Both the position numbers and the translations under genes were made by a program. From assembly GCA_021800645.1 (NCBI GenBank), contig JAJYYT010000106.1, positions 1-6,929 of the forward strand: 6,929 bases of DNA, written 5' to 3'. The notes beneath the pieces are model-generated. The model was given only the letters and a program-made list of their open reading frames with translations. It was not told the origin of the DNA and did not search any database. Shown piece after piece: positions 1 through 5,830 of this stretch (positions are counted from its first letter, which is position 1; each line of letters begins with the position of its first letter). This DNA is from Actinomycetes bacterium. GTDB taxonomy: Bacteria > Actinomycetota > Acidimicrobiia > Acidimicrobiales > RAAP-2.

Positions 1-699
1 GTAGTGGCTGTCGTTGGTCGCCAGCAGGGGCGCGCCGAGCCGGCGGGCGATGTCGATGAGCTGCGGCGTCACCCGGTGCTGCTCTTCGATCCCGTGGTCC
101 TGCAGCTCGACGAAGAGGTTGTCCTTCCCGAAGATGTCCTGCAGCCGTCCGGCCTTCGTGAGAGCGTCGTCGAACCTCCCGGCGAGCAGGCTCTGACAGA
201 CGTGGCCACCGAGGCACCCGGTCGTCGCGATCAAACCGTCGGCGTGGTCCGCGAGCAGCTCCCAGTCCACCTTGGGCTTGCGGTAGTACCCTTCGAGGAA
301 CGCGCGGCTCGACAGCTTGATCAGGTTCGCGTACCCCCTGTTGGACTCGGCGAGGAGCGTGAGGTGGTACCAGGCCTTCCTGCCTCCCTCGACGTCGCCG
401 CCGGTGTCGTCCACCGTGGTCCCGCGTACGTTGATCCGCTCGTCGCGCCGTTCGTAGGCCATGTAGGCCTCGGTGCCGAGGAGAGGCGTGATCCCCGCCT
501 TCGTGCACGCGGCGTAGAAGGGCAGGATCCCGTACATGTTGCCATGGTCGGTGATGCCGAGCGCGGGCTGACCGTCGAGCGCGGCGACCTCCACGAGGTC
601 GTCGATGCGGCTCGCCCCGTCGAGGATCGAGAACTCGGTGTGGACGTGGCAGTGCGCGAACGACCATGTGGGGTCCTGCGTTCCTTTGAGCTCACTCAC
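1..699 (-). CDS. dnaE: DNA polymerase III alpha subunit, N-terminal part (partial at left edge)
   Basis: This is the replicative DNA polymerase catalytic subunit, acting in the cytoplasm at the replication fork. Only 233 codons are present, out of the roughly 1,150-1,200 usual for the family; the rest lies beyond position 1. The visible part is the N-terminal PHP domain. It carries FAHCHVHTEF (residues 14-23), ILDGAS (25-30), GITDHGNMYG (48-57), GTEAYM (75-80), the SSRAFLEGYYRKPKVD stretch (130-145), IATTGCLGG (157-165), LFVELQDHG (195-203) and TNDSHY (228-233) at the edge. The H18-x-H20 pair and D27 and D230 match positions I recall as metal ligands in the exonuclease-active PHP domain of Mycobacterium DnaE1, so this PHP domain is probably a working proofreading exonuclease (inference). 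The GTG start (699-697) is chosen because the protein begins just ahead of the PHP motif, as in the family, and an AGAGAGG ribosome site (complement of 710-716) lies 10 nt upstream. The gene is divergent from the secreted protease gene. Confidence 0.96.
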   Translation of the reverse strand, partial: MSELKGTQDPTWSFAHCHVHTEFSILDGASRIDDLVEVAALDGQPALGITDHGNMYGILPFYAACTKAGITPLLGTEAYMAYERRDERINVRGTTVDDTGGDVEGGRKAWYHLTLLAESNRGYANLIKLSSRAFLEGYYRKPKVDWELLADHADGLIATTGCLGGHVCQSLLAGRFDDALTKAGRLQDIFGKDNLFVELQDHGIEEQHRVTPQLIDIARRLGAPLLATNDSHY

Positions 700-814
700 T
701 GCCGGCCGTCCTCTCTCTGCTCGTCCCTCTGCTCAGCGCCGCTCGACGTTCCGGGCTTGCCGAGCCGGTGCCGCCCGTCTCGCCTCGTGCAGCGGCGAAG
801 GTCCATCCTTCCAG

Positions 815-835
815 CCTGGCGCGCCGCAGGCCAGG
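815..835. repeat. Small inverted repeat in the divergent intergenic region
   Basis: CCTGGC (815-820) and GCCAGG (830-835) form a perfect 6-bp stem around a 9-nt loop. It lies about 115 bp upstream of the dnaE start and 220 bp upstream of the protease start. It could be an operator or a leader hairpin, but stems of this size occur by chance in GC-rich DNA. Confidence 0.25.
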
Positions 836-1042
836 AACGCGCGAGCCTCTGAGCAGGAAATCCTCGATGACGATCGCTGCAACGAGGTGTGCGCAGGCTC
901 GGTCACGAGGTGCTTGGTAGTACGGGGCTGCGCGGCGAGCCGGACGCCGAGCTGGCCCGCGGGCGCGCGCTCGGGAACGTGCCTGCTCCTCGGCTCCTGC
1001 ACCAAGCGGTTACGCTGCGCGCGCACCGGGGGCTCGCGAGGC

Positions 1043-1050
1043 AGGAGGGG
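1043..1050 (+). promoter_or_regulatory. Ribosome binding site deciding the protease start
   Basis: AGGAGGGG is a near-perfect Shine-Dalgarno sequence. The AGGAGG core ends 4 nt before the GTG at 1053, which is slightly short but usable. It supports GTG 1053 over the in-frame GTG at 1083. The 1053 start also supplies the basic n-region (GRPRRK) needed by the signal peptide. Confidence 0.7.
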
Positions 1051-1052
1051 CC

Positions 1053-3170
1053 GTGGGACGGCCGAGGCGCAAGGTCGCGTTCGTGACGGGAGCGCTGGTG
1101 GCCCTGGTGTGGGCGGCGTCGAGCGGGTCCGTGCTCGCCGTGGGCGCGTCGCGAGGGAGCCTCGCGCCCGCTGCGCCCGTCCCCGGGGACGTATCGGTCA
1201 CGGGCGCGTCGGGGAGGCCGGGGCTGCGCGTCCTGCCCGTCGCGGTGCGCGAGGCGCTGGCGCGCCGTTCGCCCGACGCCATGCGCGCTGGGCCGCACGG
1301 GCCCGTGCGGGCGGGCGGGCGCGGCGGGGTCCGGGGCGCCGTCCGTGTCGCGGAGAACTGGTCCGGAGAGGTGCACACCGGGTCTCACCTCACGTGGGTG
1401 AGCGCGACGTGGACCGTTCCCTCGGTCGTCCCGTCCGCCTCCCTCGAGTACGCGGCCACATGGGTCGGCATCGGCGGGCTCCCTGGGACGACGCTGATCC
1501 AGGTCGGCACGATCGCGGCGACCGCTGCGCGCGCGGTCGGGTACACCGCATGGCTCGAGCTCCTCCCGACGCCGGCGTGGACACTGACATCCAAGGCCGC
1601 CCCTGGCGGCACAGCGGCGTTCGTCGTCGACCAGGGCGACGTCGTGCACGCGTCCGTGAACCGCGCCGGTGCGAACCTGTGGCACGTCACGATCCAGGAC
1701 GTGACCGAGAAGTGGACCTACAGCCGTACCTTCGCCTACGAGGTGGGAGCGACGTCGGCGGACTGGATCACGGAGCGGCCCAGCTTCTACACAGCGGCCG
1801 TCCACAAGACAGTGCTGTCCACGCTCGCCGACTACGGCTCGACGCGCTTCGACCACCTCATGACGGCCGAGGCCGGCGACCGCGCGAGCGCGCCGACGAC
1901 CCTCACACCGGTCCGCATGGAGCGAGCCGGCGACGTGATCTCGGCACCGGGCCCGACGTCTCCGGCCTCCTCTCCGACAGGCGTGAGCTTCACCGACTCG
2001 TACCTCACCGTGCCAAGCCGCATCTACGGACCGACAGCCGGCGCCACCGCCGCCGCGGAGCTCGAGCACCAGTTCACATATCGAACCGGCGACTGCCCGT
2101 CCTCCCCGACATCAGGGAGAGCGGTGGTCCTCGCGACCGAGACGTCGTACCCCGACGCGCTGGCGAGCGCGTACCTCGCGAGCGACCTGAGGACCGGCAC
2201 GCTGCTCACCGCACCGACCTCCGTTCCGGCGGCGACGCTCGCTGCGATCCGCAACGAGGGCATCACCCGCGTCTACGTCGTGGGCGGCCCCCTGGCCATC
2301 ACCAGCACAGTCGTCTCTCAGCTCGAGAGCACCGAGGCCTACGACTGCGGAGGGACGGCCCCGCTGGCCGGGACAGCGACGGTGCAGGTGACCCGGATCG
2401 CCGGGGTGAGCGAGTATGCCACGGCGTTTGCCGTCGCGACGTTCTCGGGCGCGGTCCCCGGAAGCGTCGACCTCGCCGGCGCGTACGCGGGCGTGAACGG
2501 CTTCGGAGGCAACGGCGCCTTCAACGTCACGGCGGGCAACGCGTCCGCGTCCGCTCCGCCCGGCGCGCTGACCACCGCGATCCTCGCCACCGGGAAGGGT
2601 TTCCAAGACGCCGAGGCGGCGAGCGTCCTCGCCTACGTCGCGCACCTCCCGATCCTGCTCACCACACCCGGGCATCTGTCCGGCCAGGTGCTCACCGCGG
2701 TCAAGGCGCTCCGCATCCGCCAGGTGATCGCGATGGGCGGGCCGCTCGCGCTCTCGGACGCCGACGTGGGCACCCTCGAAGCGCACGGAGTCTCGGTGCT
2801 GCGGATCGCAGGCACCGACGGCACGCAGACCGCGATCGAGCTCGCAAGGTGCGAGCTCGACGCAGCGGCGTCGCACGCGGGGCTGGGCTGGGACGCTGCC
2901 GGGAAGCTATCGGTCGCGGGGGGCAGCGCGTACAGCGACGGCCTCGCCGGCGCGGTCGTCGCAGCAGACGGCCCGGCCTCCTCGGCCCCCGAGCCCCTCC
3001 TGCTCACTGCGGGCCCGACGAGCCTCGGGCACTACCTGGTGCCGTTCCTCGAGTCGGCCGGGACGCTCGGCCTCGGCGGCAAGAGGATCACCGGCTTCAC
3101 GGTCCTCGGCGGTCCCGACGCATTGAGCCAGGCAGCGGTCAACACAATGGTGGTCGCACTGCTCGGGTAG
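1053..3170 (+). CDS. Secreted G1-family (eqolisin) glutamic endopeptidase with three CWB2 cell-wall-binding repeats
   Basis: A 705-residue exported protein, predicted to cleave proteins at the cell surface. Residues 1-7 (MGRPRRK) and the hydrophobic stretch to about 29 form a signal peptide, with probable cleavage near SVLA-VGA. A low-complexity pro-region runs to about 98. Residues 100-272 match the peptidase G1/A4 fold (PF01828): ENWSGEV (101-107), ATWTVPSV (118-125), TWVGIGG (136-142), LIQVGT (148-153) and ADWITERP (236-243). Q150 and E241 stand where the family's catalytic Gln/Glu pair is expected, about 90 residues apart, as in fungal eqolisins. Three cell-wall-binding repeats (CWB2, PF04122) follow at about 322-425, 446-575 and 582-705. 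Each opens with an R-I-x-G...TA motif (RIYG 323-326, RIAG 448-451, RIAG 584-587) and contains a GGP motif (411-413, 562-564, 686-688). C348 and C432 in the first repeat may pair. The M24 gene follows after 50 nt and may be cotranscribed. Known eqolisins work at acid pH; the substrate here is unknown. Confidence 0.88.
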   Translation: MGRPRRKVAFVTGALVALVWAASSGSVLAVGASRGSLAPAAPVPGDVSVTGASGRPGLRVLPVAVREALARRSPDAMRAGPHGPVRAGGRGGVRGAVRVAENWSGEVHTGSHLTWVSATWTVPSVVPSASLEYAATWVGIGGLPGTTLIQVGTIAATAARAVGYTAWLELLPTPAWTLTSKAAPGGTAAFVVDQGDVVHASVNRAGANLWHVTIQDVTEKWTYSRTFAYEVGATSADWITERPSFYTAAVHKTVLSTLADYGSTRFDHLMTAEAGDRASAPTTLTPVRMERAGDVISAPGPTSPASSPTGVSFTDSYLTVPSRIYGPTAGATAAAELEHQFTYRTGDCPSSPTSGRAVVLATETSYPDALASAYLASDLRTGTLLTAPTSVPAATLAAIRNEGITRVYVVGGPLAITSTVVSQLESTEAYDCGGTAPLAGTATVQVTRIAGVSEYATAFAVATFSGAVPGSVDLAGAYAGVNGFGGNGAFNVTAGNASASAPPGALTTAILATGKGFQDAEAASVLAYVAHLPILLTTPGHLSGQVLTAVKALRIRQVIAMGGPLALSDADVGTLEAHGVSVLRIAGTDGTQTAIELARCELDAAASHAGLGWDAAGKLSVAGGSAYSDGLAGAVVAADGPASSAPEPLLLTAGPTSLGHYLVPFLESAGTLGLGGKRITGFTVLGGPDALSQAAVNTMVVALLG

Positions 3171-3201
3171 CCTCGGGTCTTGCAGGAGAGGCCACGGGTC
3201 T
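3171..3201. repeat. Imperfect 10-bp direct repeat spaced 21 bp between protease and M24 genes
   Basis: CCTCGGGTCT (3171-3180) and CCACGGGTCT (3192-3201) match at 9 of 10 positions. Their starts are 21 bp apart, about two helical turns, in the 50-bp gap between the two plus-strand genes. This spacing is typical of tandem half-sites for a dimeric regulator, but the repeat is short and may be chance. Confidence 0.3.
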
Positions 3202-3220
3202 CGGGAAGGGAGAGGGAACC

Positions 3221-4531
3221 ATGACGACGGCACAGGCTGGATCGGCTGGGCCGAGCGGAGGCGGCTGGGAGCCGACCGTGTCCTTCAACGACATGGGCCA
3301 GAGCATCCACCAGTACGGCGCTGCGGCGGTCGACTTCGAGCAGAGGGTCACATTCCCCCGTCTTCGCGCCTACCGCCTCGCTCGGGCCCGGGAGGCGCTG
3401 CGGCGCTCCGAGCTCGGCGCGCTCTTGTGCTTCGACGTCAACAACGTCCGGTACATCACCTCGACGGCGATCGGCGAGTGGAGCCGCGACAAGTACGTCC
3501 GCTACACGTTGCTCACCCGGGACGGAGAGCCTTACGTCTGGGACTTCGGCTCGGCTGCGGTCCACCACCGCCTCTACGCGCCGTGGATCGACCCGGAGAA
3601 GTCGATTGGCGCCTTCGCGACGTTGCGCGGCGCGGTTCCGCCGGGAGCGAGGATCACCGAGAAGCTCGTCGGGGAGATCAAGGAGCTGCTGCGCGACGCG
3701 GGCGTGGCCGAGGAGCCCCTCGGGGTCGACACCTCGGACACCGCGACGTTCCTCGCGCTGCAGGCTGCGGGCATCGACGTCCGCGACGGCCAGCAGGTGA
3801 TGCTGGACGCACGCGAGATCAAGTCCACCGACGAGATCCTGCTCCTCTCCCACGCCGCGGCGATGGTCGACGGCGCGTACCAGCAGGTCGCCGAGGCTCT
3901 CAAGCCCGGGGTCCGTGAGAACGAGATCGTGGCGCTGGTGAACGAGTACCTCTACGCCCGAGGCTCGGACGACGTCGAGTCGGTGAACGCCGTCTCGGGC
4001 GAGCGGTGCGTCCCCCATCCGCACAACTTCTCCGACCGCGTCATCCGACCGGGCGATCTCGCGTTCTTCGACGTCATGCAGGCTTTCAACGGCTACCGCA
4101 CCTGCTATTACCGCTGCTTCGCCGTCGGCCGCGCCACTCAGGCGCAGGAGGACGCCTACCGGCGTGCCCGCGAGTGGATCGACGCCGCCATCGAGCTCGT
4201 GAAGCCGGGGGTCTCCACCGACGAGATCGCGAGGCTCTGGCCGACCGCCCAGGAGATCGGGCTCGCCGGCGAGCGGGAGGCGTTCGGGCTCGAGTTCGGC
4301 CACGGGCTCGGCCTCGCCCTCCACGAGCGCCCGATCATCAGCAGGCTGAACTCTCTGGACGACCCCCAGGAGATCAAAGAGGGGATGGTCTTCGCGCTCG
4401 AGACCTACTGCCCGGCGACCGACGGGTACTCAGGTGCCCGCATCGAAGAGGAGGTCGTCGTGACGAGAGACGGTCCCAGGGTGATCACGCGCTTTCCCTC
4501 GCAAACGCTCTTCGTCACTCACCAGTACTGA
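3221..4531 (+). CDS. M24-family (Xaa-Pro peptidase/creatinase fold) metallohydrolase with an atypical metal site
   Basis: A 436-residue cytoplasmic protein (no signal peptide) with the two-domain layout of aminopeptidase P, creatinase and DddP enzymes. The N-terminal creatinase-type domain is about residues 45-200, with CFDVNNVRYITS at 70-81. The C-terminal pita-bread domain is about 205-430. Four of the five usual metal ligands are present: D284 (AFFDV), H361 (EFGHGLGL), E394 (FALETY) and E409 (ARIEEE). The second aspartate of the usual GYxSDxTR motif is replaced: the sequence reads GYRTCYYRCF (291-300), with C295 at that position. H368 (LHERP) is conserved. It may therefore bind metal differently, bind one metal, or use another chemistry, so peptidase activity should not be assumed. 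The ATG at 3221 follows a purine-rich ribosome site (AAGGGAGAGGG, 3206-3216). The same frame is open far upstream, but that is a shadow of the protease gene. The gene is 50 nt downstream of the protease and convergent with the MenC-like gene. The substrate cannot be named. Confidence 0.9.
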   Translation: MTTAQAGSAGPSGGGWEPTVSFNDMGQSIHQYGAAAVDFEQRVTFPRLRAYRLARAREALRRSELGALLCFDVNNVRYITSTAIGEWSRDKYVRYTLLTRDGEPYVWDFGSAAVHHRLYAPWIDPEKSIGAFATLRGAVPPGARITEKLVGEIKELLRDAGVAEEPLGVDTSDTATFLALQAAGIDVRDGQQVMLDAREIKSTDEILLLSHAAAMVDGAYQQVAEALKPGVRENEIVALVNEYLYARGSDDVESVNAVSGERCVPHPHNFSDRVIRPGDLAFFDVMQAFNGYRTCYYRCFAVGRATQAQEDAYRRAREWIDAAIELVKPGVSTDEIARLWPTAQEIGLAGEREAFGLEFGHGLGLALHERPIISRLNSLDDPQEIKEGMVFALETYCPATDGYSGARIEEEVVVTRDGPRVITRFPSQTLFVTHQY

Positions 4532-4534
4532 CCG

Positions 4535-4572
4535 GTCGCCGCCAGTGACGGCCGGCACCAGGGGTCGGCGAC
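4535..4572. terminator. Possible shared terminator hairpin between convergent genes
   Basis: The 42-bp gap between the two convergent stop codons contains a perfect 7-bp inverted repeat, GTCGCCG (4535-4541) and CGGCGAC (4566-4572), with a 24-nt loop. A nested alternative pairs GCCG (4538-4541) with CGGC (4549-4552). No T-tract follows on either strand. Position favours a bidirectional terminator; structure alone is weak. Confidence 0.28.
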
Positions 4573-4573
4573 G

Positions 4574-5755
4574 TCAGGGGCGCCTGGCAAGGACCTGGAC
4601 GCGCCGGAGCGTGGAAGCGGCGATCCGGTCGCGCGCCACGTCGAAGCCGAGGCCCGGCGTGACGGGGATCGGGACCGTGCCGTCGGGCGAGACGTCGTAG
4701 GAGGGGTCCACCAGGTCGTAGTCGTACAGCTCGAGCGGCGGGGAGATGTCCGCGGGCTGGCTGAAGCCCTCGAGCGCACAGAGTGCCAGGTTCAGCGCAC
4801 GCCCGACGCCCGATTCGAGCATCCCGCCGCACCACATCGGCACGCCGGCGTTCCGACAGAGGCGGTGGACGTCCAGGCTCTCGACGACGCCTCCCACCCT
4901 GCCGGGCTTCAGGTTCACGTTCCTGCACGCGTCCAGGTCGAGCGCGCGCTCCACGTCACGAGAGGACCTGAGGCACTCGTCCAGGCAGATGGGCGTCTCG
5001 AGCCGTGCCTGGAGGTGCGCGTGGCCCTCGAGGTCTTCCCAGCCGAGTGGCTGCTCGATGCAGGCGAGGCCGTAGCCGTCGAGTCGCTCGAGGCGTTTCA
5101 GGTTGTCGCGTGAGAGCGTGTACGAGCAATTGGCATCGACCTGCAGCATGGCGTCGGGGCCGAGCCCGTCGCGCACCGGCGCGACGATCTCTTCGTCCCA
5201 GCCTGGTCTCACCTTGAGCTTGATCCGCCGGTACCCCTTGGAGACCGCCCGGTCGACCGCCGCCAGCGTTGCGTCGACGCTCTCGTGGATCCCGATGCTG
5301 GCGCCCGCCTCTGCCGCCGTGCGCAAAGGGCGCCGCGTCGCCGAGCCGTCCGTGCTGGTCTCGTCCGTGGCCTCGAACGAGAGCAGCCGTGCGAGCGGGA
5401 CCTGTCGTCGCGCCGACTCGAGGCACCAGAACGCGGCTTCGACCCCGGCCTTGGCGAAGGTGTTGCCCCGGATCGAACGGAGCCGCGTCGCGACCGCCCG
5501 CGGGTCCGAGGGGCCGTCGAGCGCGATCGGCAGCGCCCACTCCGCGACGAGCGCGAAGGTCGAGGAGGTCGTGTCCGGCAGGTAGAAGGGGTGGTCGAGC
5601 GCCGCTGCCTCACCCCAGCCCTCTATCCCGTCGGCGTCCTCCAGGTGGACGAGGACCGTCCGCCTGGTGTCGGTCGAGCCGTACCCCGTGGTGAAGGGCT
5701 CCTTCAGGGCCATGTGCACCTCGAGCACCTCCGCGTGCAACAACGGCGCCGTCAT
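4574..5755 (-). CDS. menC: o-Succinylbenzoate synthase / N-acylamino acid racemase family enzyme (enolase superfamily)
   Basis: A 393-residue cytoplasmic enzyme of the MenC/NSAR branch. Relatives dehydrate SHCHC to o-succinylbenzoate in menaquinone synthesis, or racemise N-acylamino acids; many do both, so sequence does not decide. The N-terminal capping domain is about residues 1-125 (LKEPFTTGYG 17-26, GWGEAAAL 46-53). The barrel is about 150-370 and holds SIGI (153-156), the KLK motif (179-181, K181 catalytic), metal ligands D207 (VDAN), E234 (IEQPL) and D259 (CLDE), and the opposite lysine K283 (NLKPGRVGG). WCGGMLESGVGRA (308-320) and the C-terminal PGLGFDV (367-373) are family signatures. 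Length is slightly above the usual 365-375, explained by an apparent extra segment around 127-148 rich in Thr, Ser and Asp just before SIGI. The ATG at 5755 fits the family N-terminus, and no start codon precedes it in frame. It has no good ribosome site, suggesting translational coupling to upstream reading. No other menaquinone genes are in view, which leaves the racemase role open. Confidence 0.93.
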   Translation of the reverse strand: MTAPLLHAEVLEVHMALKEPFTTGYGSTDTRRTVLVHLEDADGIEGWGEAAALDHPFYLPDTTSSTFALVAEWALPIALDGPSDPRAVATRLRSIRGNTFAKAGVEAAFWCLESARRQVPLARLLSFEATDETSTDGSATRRPLRTAAEAGASIGIHESVDATLAAVDRAVSKGYRRIKLKVRPGWDEEIVAPVRDGLGPDAMLQVDANCSYTLSRDNLKRLERLDGYGLACIEQPLGWEDLEGHAHLQARLETPICLDECLRSSRDVERALDLDACRNVNLKPGRVGGVVESLDVHRLCRNAGVPMWCGGMLESGVGRALNLALCALEGFSQPADISPPLELYDYDLVDPSYDVSPDGTVPIPVTPGLGFDVARDRIAASTLRRVQVLARRP

Positions 5756-5829
5756 CGTGGTCGTGACAGCCGGCTCGAGCCGGCGGGCCTCTCTGCGGAA
5801 AGCCGCTTGGGGGGGTTGGCACCGGTCAT
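5752..5829 (-). CDS. Possible 25-codon ORF bridging the two minus-strand genes
   Basis: The ATG (5829-5827) begins 1 nt after the stop of the phosphoribosyltransferase-hydrolase gene (TGAgATG). The TGA (5754-5752) overlaps the menC-like ATG as ATGA. The 25-residue product starts MTGANPPKRL and is rich in Pro, Arg and Ser, a composition expected of untranslated GC-rich DNA, and I recognise no family. The case rests on the two coupling-type junctions and the lack of a ribosome site for the downstream gene. It might serve only to carry ribosomes across the gap. It could well be chance. Confidence 0.25.
   Translation of the reverse strand: MTGANPPKRLSAERPAGSSRLSRPR
5769..5784. promoter_or_regulatory. 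Perfect 16-bp palindrome upstream of the menC-like gene
   Basis: GCCGGCTCGAGCCGGC is fully self-complementary and ends 13 nt before the menC-like ATG. As DNA it could be a dimeric repressor operator. As RNA it would fold into a 6-bp stem with a UCGA tetraloop, in the place where a ribosome site would normally lie. There is no T-tract, so it is not a classical terminator of the upstream gene. Confidence 0.4.
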
Positions 5830-5830
5830 C

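Larger units (their letters stand above)
700..1052. other. Divergent intergenic region between dnaE and the secreted protease gene
   Basis: About 350 bp with no convincing gene: the open frames here have protein composition expected of random GC-rich DNA and no family resemblance. The region must contain the promoters of both flanking genes. I see the dnaE ribosome site near 710-716 and the protease ribosome site at 1043-1050, but no clear -35/-10 pair. TACGCT at 1011-1016 fits the loose actinobacterial TANNNT -10 pattern, without a matching -35. There is a 6-bp inverted repeat (CCTGGC 815-820, GCCAGG 830-835, 9-nt loop) and a 5-bp one (CGGCG 933-937, CGCCG 945-949). Neither has a T-tract. 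Confidence 0.6.

Noticed and set aside
4..852. Plus-strand 282-residue open frame over the dnaE region
   Set aside because: It is antisense to the clearly recognisable DnaE PHP domain, and its product resembles no known family.
733..1026. Minus-strand 97-residue open frame in the divergent intergenic region
   Set aside because: No recognisable motif, no good ribosome site, and random GC-rich composition; it would overlap the dnaE promoter region.
700..1052. Riboswitch or small RNA in the leader of the secreted protease gene
   Set aside because: I looked for c-di-AMP (ydaO type), cobalamin and other common leader motifs that precede cell-wall genes and found no recognisable conserved core.
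903..2069. Minus-strand 388-residue open frame overlapping the protease gene
   Set aside because: Antisense shadow in GC-rich DNA; Arg/Gly/Ala-rich with no motifs, while the plus strand encodes recognisable domains.
605..3220. A plus-strand frame open without stop across the protease gene and joined in frame to the M24 gene, seeming to make a 1,308-residue protein
   Set aside because: Upstream of 3221 it is the wrong frame of the protease gene: the product is Arg/Gly/Ala-rich with no family resemblance. The M24 protein has its own ATG and ribosome site and the usual family length.
3032..4324. Minus-strand 430-residue open frame over the M24 gene
   Set aside because: It mirrors the codon structure of the M24 gene on the opposite strand and shows no family motifs.
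3221..4531. DMSP lyase DddP as the identity of the M24 gene
   Set aside because: The fold and N-terminal layout are similar, but DddP, as I recall it, keeps the second metal aspartate, which is Cys here, and its other characteristic stretches do not match.
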